From: Sulfurovaceae bacterium
GTDB taxonomy: Bacteria > Campylobacterota > Campylobacteria > Campylobacterales > Sulfurovaceae
Direction of reading: 5' to 3'
Assembly (NCBI GenBank): GCA_016744805.1
Contig: JADGDQ010000019.1
Location: 1-35,540 of the forward strand
DNA length: 35,540 nt
Under the pieces are notes generated by a model, which saw only the letters and a program-made list of their open reading frames with translations, was not told the DNA's origin and made no database searches. This document shows positions 32,895 to 35,540 of the stretch, in pieces. How positions within the stretch are numbered: position 1 is the stretch's first letter; each line of letters starts with the position of its first letter. Both the position numbers and the translations under genes were made by a program.

Positions 32895-35540
32895 TTATAT
32901 TCCTGTTGTTGCAGGATCCTCCACAGTCATAGGAACTGTAATATCAGGAGAATGATCATAAGATGTATCCGAAGGACTCTCTGCAGTAGCCACCTCATCT
33001 TGAACATCATTACTCTCATCAGCACTATTTTCTACTTCTGGTAAGATCTCTTCAACAGAATCATTCTCTTCTACTGCACCATCAAGTGGATTAGCATCAT
33101 CATCATTATTTGTTACTTCTCTTGTTGATGAAGTATCATCAAAGTCAGGGAAGTTTAATTCTTGAATCTCTTCTTCAGTTTCAGCTTCTTCTTCTGTTTC
33201 AACTTCTTCTTCTGTTTCAACTTCTTCTTCTGTTTCAGCTTCTTCTTCTGTTTCAGCTTCTTCTTCTGTTTCAGCTTCCTCTTCTGTTTCAGCTTCTTCT
33301 TCTGTTTCAGCTTCTTCTTCTGTTTCAGCTTCCTCTTCAGTTTCAGCTTCTTCTTCTGTTTCAGCTTCTTCTTCTGTTTCAGCTTCTTCTTCTGTTTCAG
33401 CTTCTTCTTCTGTCTCTTCAACTTCTTCTGTCTCAGCCTCTTCCTCAACAGCTTTAAGAGCATCATCATAAGTAATATCTATACTCATCTCTAAAGACTC
33501 TGCACCGTCACCATCACCATCATCTATATTAATAAGAATCTGCTCTGTATAGTCCTCATACTCACCACTCATTGTGTTATATGTATAAGAACCATCTTCA
33601 AAGTTAACAGTGTAAGTACCATGCTCACCCTCTATCACTTGTACAAGGTTATTTGCATCATACTCTACAACTTGACCTGCAATCTCAATACTTGCAATGC
33701 GTCCGCCATCTGCACCAAATGATACAACACTCTGACCATTCTCATCAACAAGAAGTTCACCATCTTGAGATATAGAGACACTCTCTTTAAGAGCCATCTC
33801 CAAGTCAGCTATATCATCAATCGCTACAGCTTCAGCCGATATAGCATCTTCGCCATTATCTGCTAAGTGAGCAATATCATCCATAACTTCACTTGTATTG
33901 ACACTATAAGTTAAGAGTTTATCAATAGTCCCACCTGTTACAAAGTTAGTCCAATCATTATCACTATCAACAGCGACAATATCTCCATCATCATCACGAG
34001 TTACACCTGTATAGGCATCAAAGTCATCTTGGAAGGCATCATAAGTGTTTCCATCACCAAAGTAATAGACAATATTTTGACCAGCCTCTGGTTCTTCACC
34101 ATTGTACGACTCTTCAACTAAAGATTGAAGACCTTGTTCTATATCTGTACCCCATTTATCATCAGCAAGTGTTGCATCCACAGACTCTTCAGCACTCATC
34201 CAACCACTATTATTAGACTCATTATTAGAAAACTGAACAATATTTACATTCACTCCACCTAATTCATCATAACTCTCTACAACAGCATCAATAGCACTTT
34301 TTGATAACGCTAAATCCTCATCACTCATACTTGATGAGACATCAATAACAAAGGCTACATTTGTAGTAATAGGGTCTACTCTAAGCTCTAAAGTATTATC
34401 ACCATCAAAGGTAACAGATGAGTCATCTTCTACCACTACATTAAGTGCAGCTATAGTTTCATTTCCTGCCTCATCAGCTACACTTACATCAATAGCCATA
34501 GCCAATTGATCTTCTACTCCTGCTTCACTATGGTCAATAGCACCTGTAAGTTCTGTCGTATAGTTACCTTCATCATCAATATCTACTTTGACAACTTGCC
34601 CTTTACTTGTAGCACCTACAAGCTCTTTTCCATCATCAGAGAGCGTCCATACAACTTTTTCACCACCTGATGTAAATTCATCTTCTGGCTCTTTAAGGCT
34701 TACCATAGCAGCAGCATCCGTCAACATAAATTGACCTTGATTAAAGATACTATTGGTTGTATCGTTATTACCTTCACTATCTACAATACCTGTATCTAAG
34801 CCCTCTTCAGAGACTGTTACGACCTCTTCTTGAGAACTTACAAGTACTTTTGATGGAGTATCTACATCTACTTCAGGAGCTACTATACGAATATTATCAA
34901 GTAACATACCCAAAGTATCATCTGCTCCTGTACCCTCAATTGCCAAGACTGCTGTTGTAGCAATCATTGTATTGTATTGAGCAACAACTCTTGTCCAACC
35001 ATTATCTACAGACTCTGTCACAAAAGATATATTTTCATTACCACCTATAGTAAGGTTACCATCTTCATCAGAATCAACTTCAAGCTCTTGACCATCAAAA
35101 GTGATTTTCATACCTGAACTATCTTCAGCACCACTTCTAGCTTGGACATCAAAGCTCATAGTATAGTTTTGACTATCCGTTAACTCTACAGTTGTAGTCA
35201 TTGTCACATTAGTAGTAGTACCACCGTGAGAATCTAACTCTGCATGAGCTGCACCATCTGATGACTCTGCTACTATACCTTTTTGTATCTCTACACCATT
35301 TTCATGTGTATCCCATACTACGCCATGGTCACCTGTAACATCACCTCGTTCTACATTCCAACCATTACTATCTCGTAGATTTTCAAATGACTCTTCTAGG
35401 ATAACTACTTCTACTGGTGTATCTACACTCTCTTCTACTTCAGGTACATTCACCGTTACAGTAGCCGTGTCAGTACCACCATTACCATCACTAATAGTAT
35501 AGTTAAATGTAGTATCTCCACTAAAGCCATCTTCTGGAAC
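32895..35540 (-). CDS. C-terminal part of a large secreted adhesin-like protein with VWA domain (5' partial)
   Basis: The frame stays open to the window edge. Codons upstream of the GTG at 35453 encode GFSGDTTFNYTISDGNGGTD, a cadherin-like/RTX-adhesin repeat, so the true start lies outside. Next come a jelly-roll-like region (near 34900-35400), a T1SS-type Ig-like repeat (LTGAIDHS...VVEDD, near 34430-34720), and a VWA domain with MIDAS motif DVSSS near 34340. An acidic linker of AETEEE repeats (33168-33440) follows, then an Asp/Glu-rich tail. Such proteins are usually exported by type I secretion and bind surfaces or cells. I see no classical C-terminal RTX nonapeptide block. Confidence 0.82.
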   Translation of the reverse strand, partial: VPEDGFSGDTTFNYTISDGNGGTDTATVTVNVPEVEESVDTPVEVVILEESFENLRDSNGWNVERGDVTGDHGVVWDTHENGVEIQKGIVAESSDGAAHAELDSHGGTTTNVTMTTTVELTDSQNYTMSFDVQARSGAEDSSGMKITFDGQELEVDSDEDGNLTIGGNENISFVTESVDNGWTRVVAQYNTMIATTAVLAIEGTGADDTLGMLLDNIRIVAPEVDVDTPSKVLVSSQEEVVTVSEEGLDTGIVDSEGNNDTTNSIFNQGQFMLTDAAAMVSLKEPEDEFTSGGEKVVWTLSDDGKELVGATSKGQVVKVDIDDEGNYTTELTGAIDHSEAGVEDQLAMAIDVSVADEAGNETIAALNVVVEDDSSVTFDGDNTLELRVDPITTNVAFVIDVSSSMSDEDLALSKSAIDAVVESYDELGGVNVNIVQFSNNESNNSGWMSAEESVDATLADDKWGTDIEQGLQSLVEESYNGEEPEAGQNIVYYFGDGNTYDAFQDDFDAYTGVTRDDDGDIVAVDSDNDWTNFVTGGTIDKLLTYSVNTSEVMDDIAHLADNGEDAISAEAVAIDDIADLEMALKESVSISQDGELLVDENGQSVVSFGADGGRIASIEIAGQVVEYDANNLVQVIEGEHGTYTVNFEDGSYTYNTMSGEYEDYTEQILINIDDGDGDGAESLEMSIDITYDDALKAVEEEAETEEVEETEEEAETEEEAETEEEAETEEEAETEEEAETEEEAETEEEAETEEEAETEEEAETEEEAETEEEVETEEEVETEEEAETEEEIQELNFPDFDDTSSTREVTNNDDDANPLDGAVEENDSVEEILPEVENSADESNDVQDEVATAESPSDTSYDHSPDITVPMTVEDPATTGI
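33168..33440 (-). repeat. 18-bp tandem repeat encoding AETEEE
   Basis: About 14-15 units of 18 bp (minus-strand form close to GAAGAAGCTGAAACAGAA) encode the acidic linker of the adhesin. Most units are identical at DNA level, with a few Ala-to-Val changes near one end. It is a candidate length-variable region; copy-number changes keep the frame. Confidence 0.88.

Noticed and set aside
33110-33494. Long Leu/Phe-rich frames opposite the adhesin repeat
   Set aside because: They are shadows of the 18-bp tandem repeat on the coding strand and have no RBS or family match.

Overview
The window looks like a chromosomal segment of an AT-rich Campylobacterota (epsilonproteobacterial) genome of the Sulfurimonas/Sulfurovum type. 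This is an inference from the short-form HisG, the AHQWRQPL histidine-kinase H-box, a fused NuoCD with NuoE/NuoF, and the generally respiratory gene content; no rRNA or species marker is present.

Layout. (1) 1-190: the tail of an unrecognised gene and a minus-strand tRNA-Ser(GCU). (2) 360-6580: a five-gene plus-strand operon with a periplasmic binding protein of the putative selenate clade of the PhnD superfamily, an ABC ATPase, a fused two-domain permease, a four-cluster ferredoxin subunit and a Tat-exported molybdopterin oxidoreductase; I read it as a selenium-oxyanion (or related oxyanion) uptake and reduction cassette. (3) 6720-9270: accessory DNA with a RelE/ParE-type toxin-antitoxin pair, a membrane/coiled-coil/winged-helix protein, the 3' end (domains V and VI) of a group II intron, a broken antitoxin gene, a short dispersed repeat, and a 36-residue hydrophobic peptide gene whose Shine-Dalgarno is perfectly complementary both to the predicted 5' end and to the 3' end of its own transcript, as in fold-back-inhibited type I toxins. 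(4) 9398-12964: dnaE. (5) 12965-18650: a defence/toxin island with a TIR-NACHT-pentapeptide-WD40 NLR-like protein, an MNT-HEPN toxin-antitoxin pair, BrnT-BrnA and a decayed PIN toxin. A partial duplicate of the dnaE 3' end lies three bases after the HEPN gene, so the NLR and MNT-HEPN genes are bracketed by direct repeats.

(6) 18683-22900: a hotdog thioesterase, a small hypothetical gene, and an operon of periplasmic binding protein, histidine kinase and response regulator. (7) 22918-28907: a lone MoxR-type ATPase; a tightly overlapped nuoCD-nuoE-nuoF-TerB/J-domain operon, read leftwards; and hisG, divergent from it. (8) 28900-32750: a methyltransferase, a YbiT-like ABC-F ATPase, a hypothetical gene, ApaH and a small Cys-rich protein. 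(9) 32895-35540: the C-terminal part of a large secreted adhesin-like protein with a VWA domain and an 18-bp tandem repeat, cut by the window edge.

The three strongest leads are the putative fold-back type I toxin locus at 8978-9265, the NLR-like island marked by the dnaE tail duplication, and the selenium-oxyanion cassette. All functional statements rest on reading motifs by eye; no database search was run.
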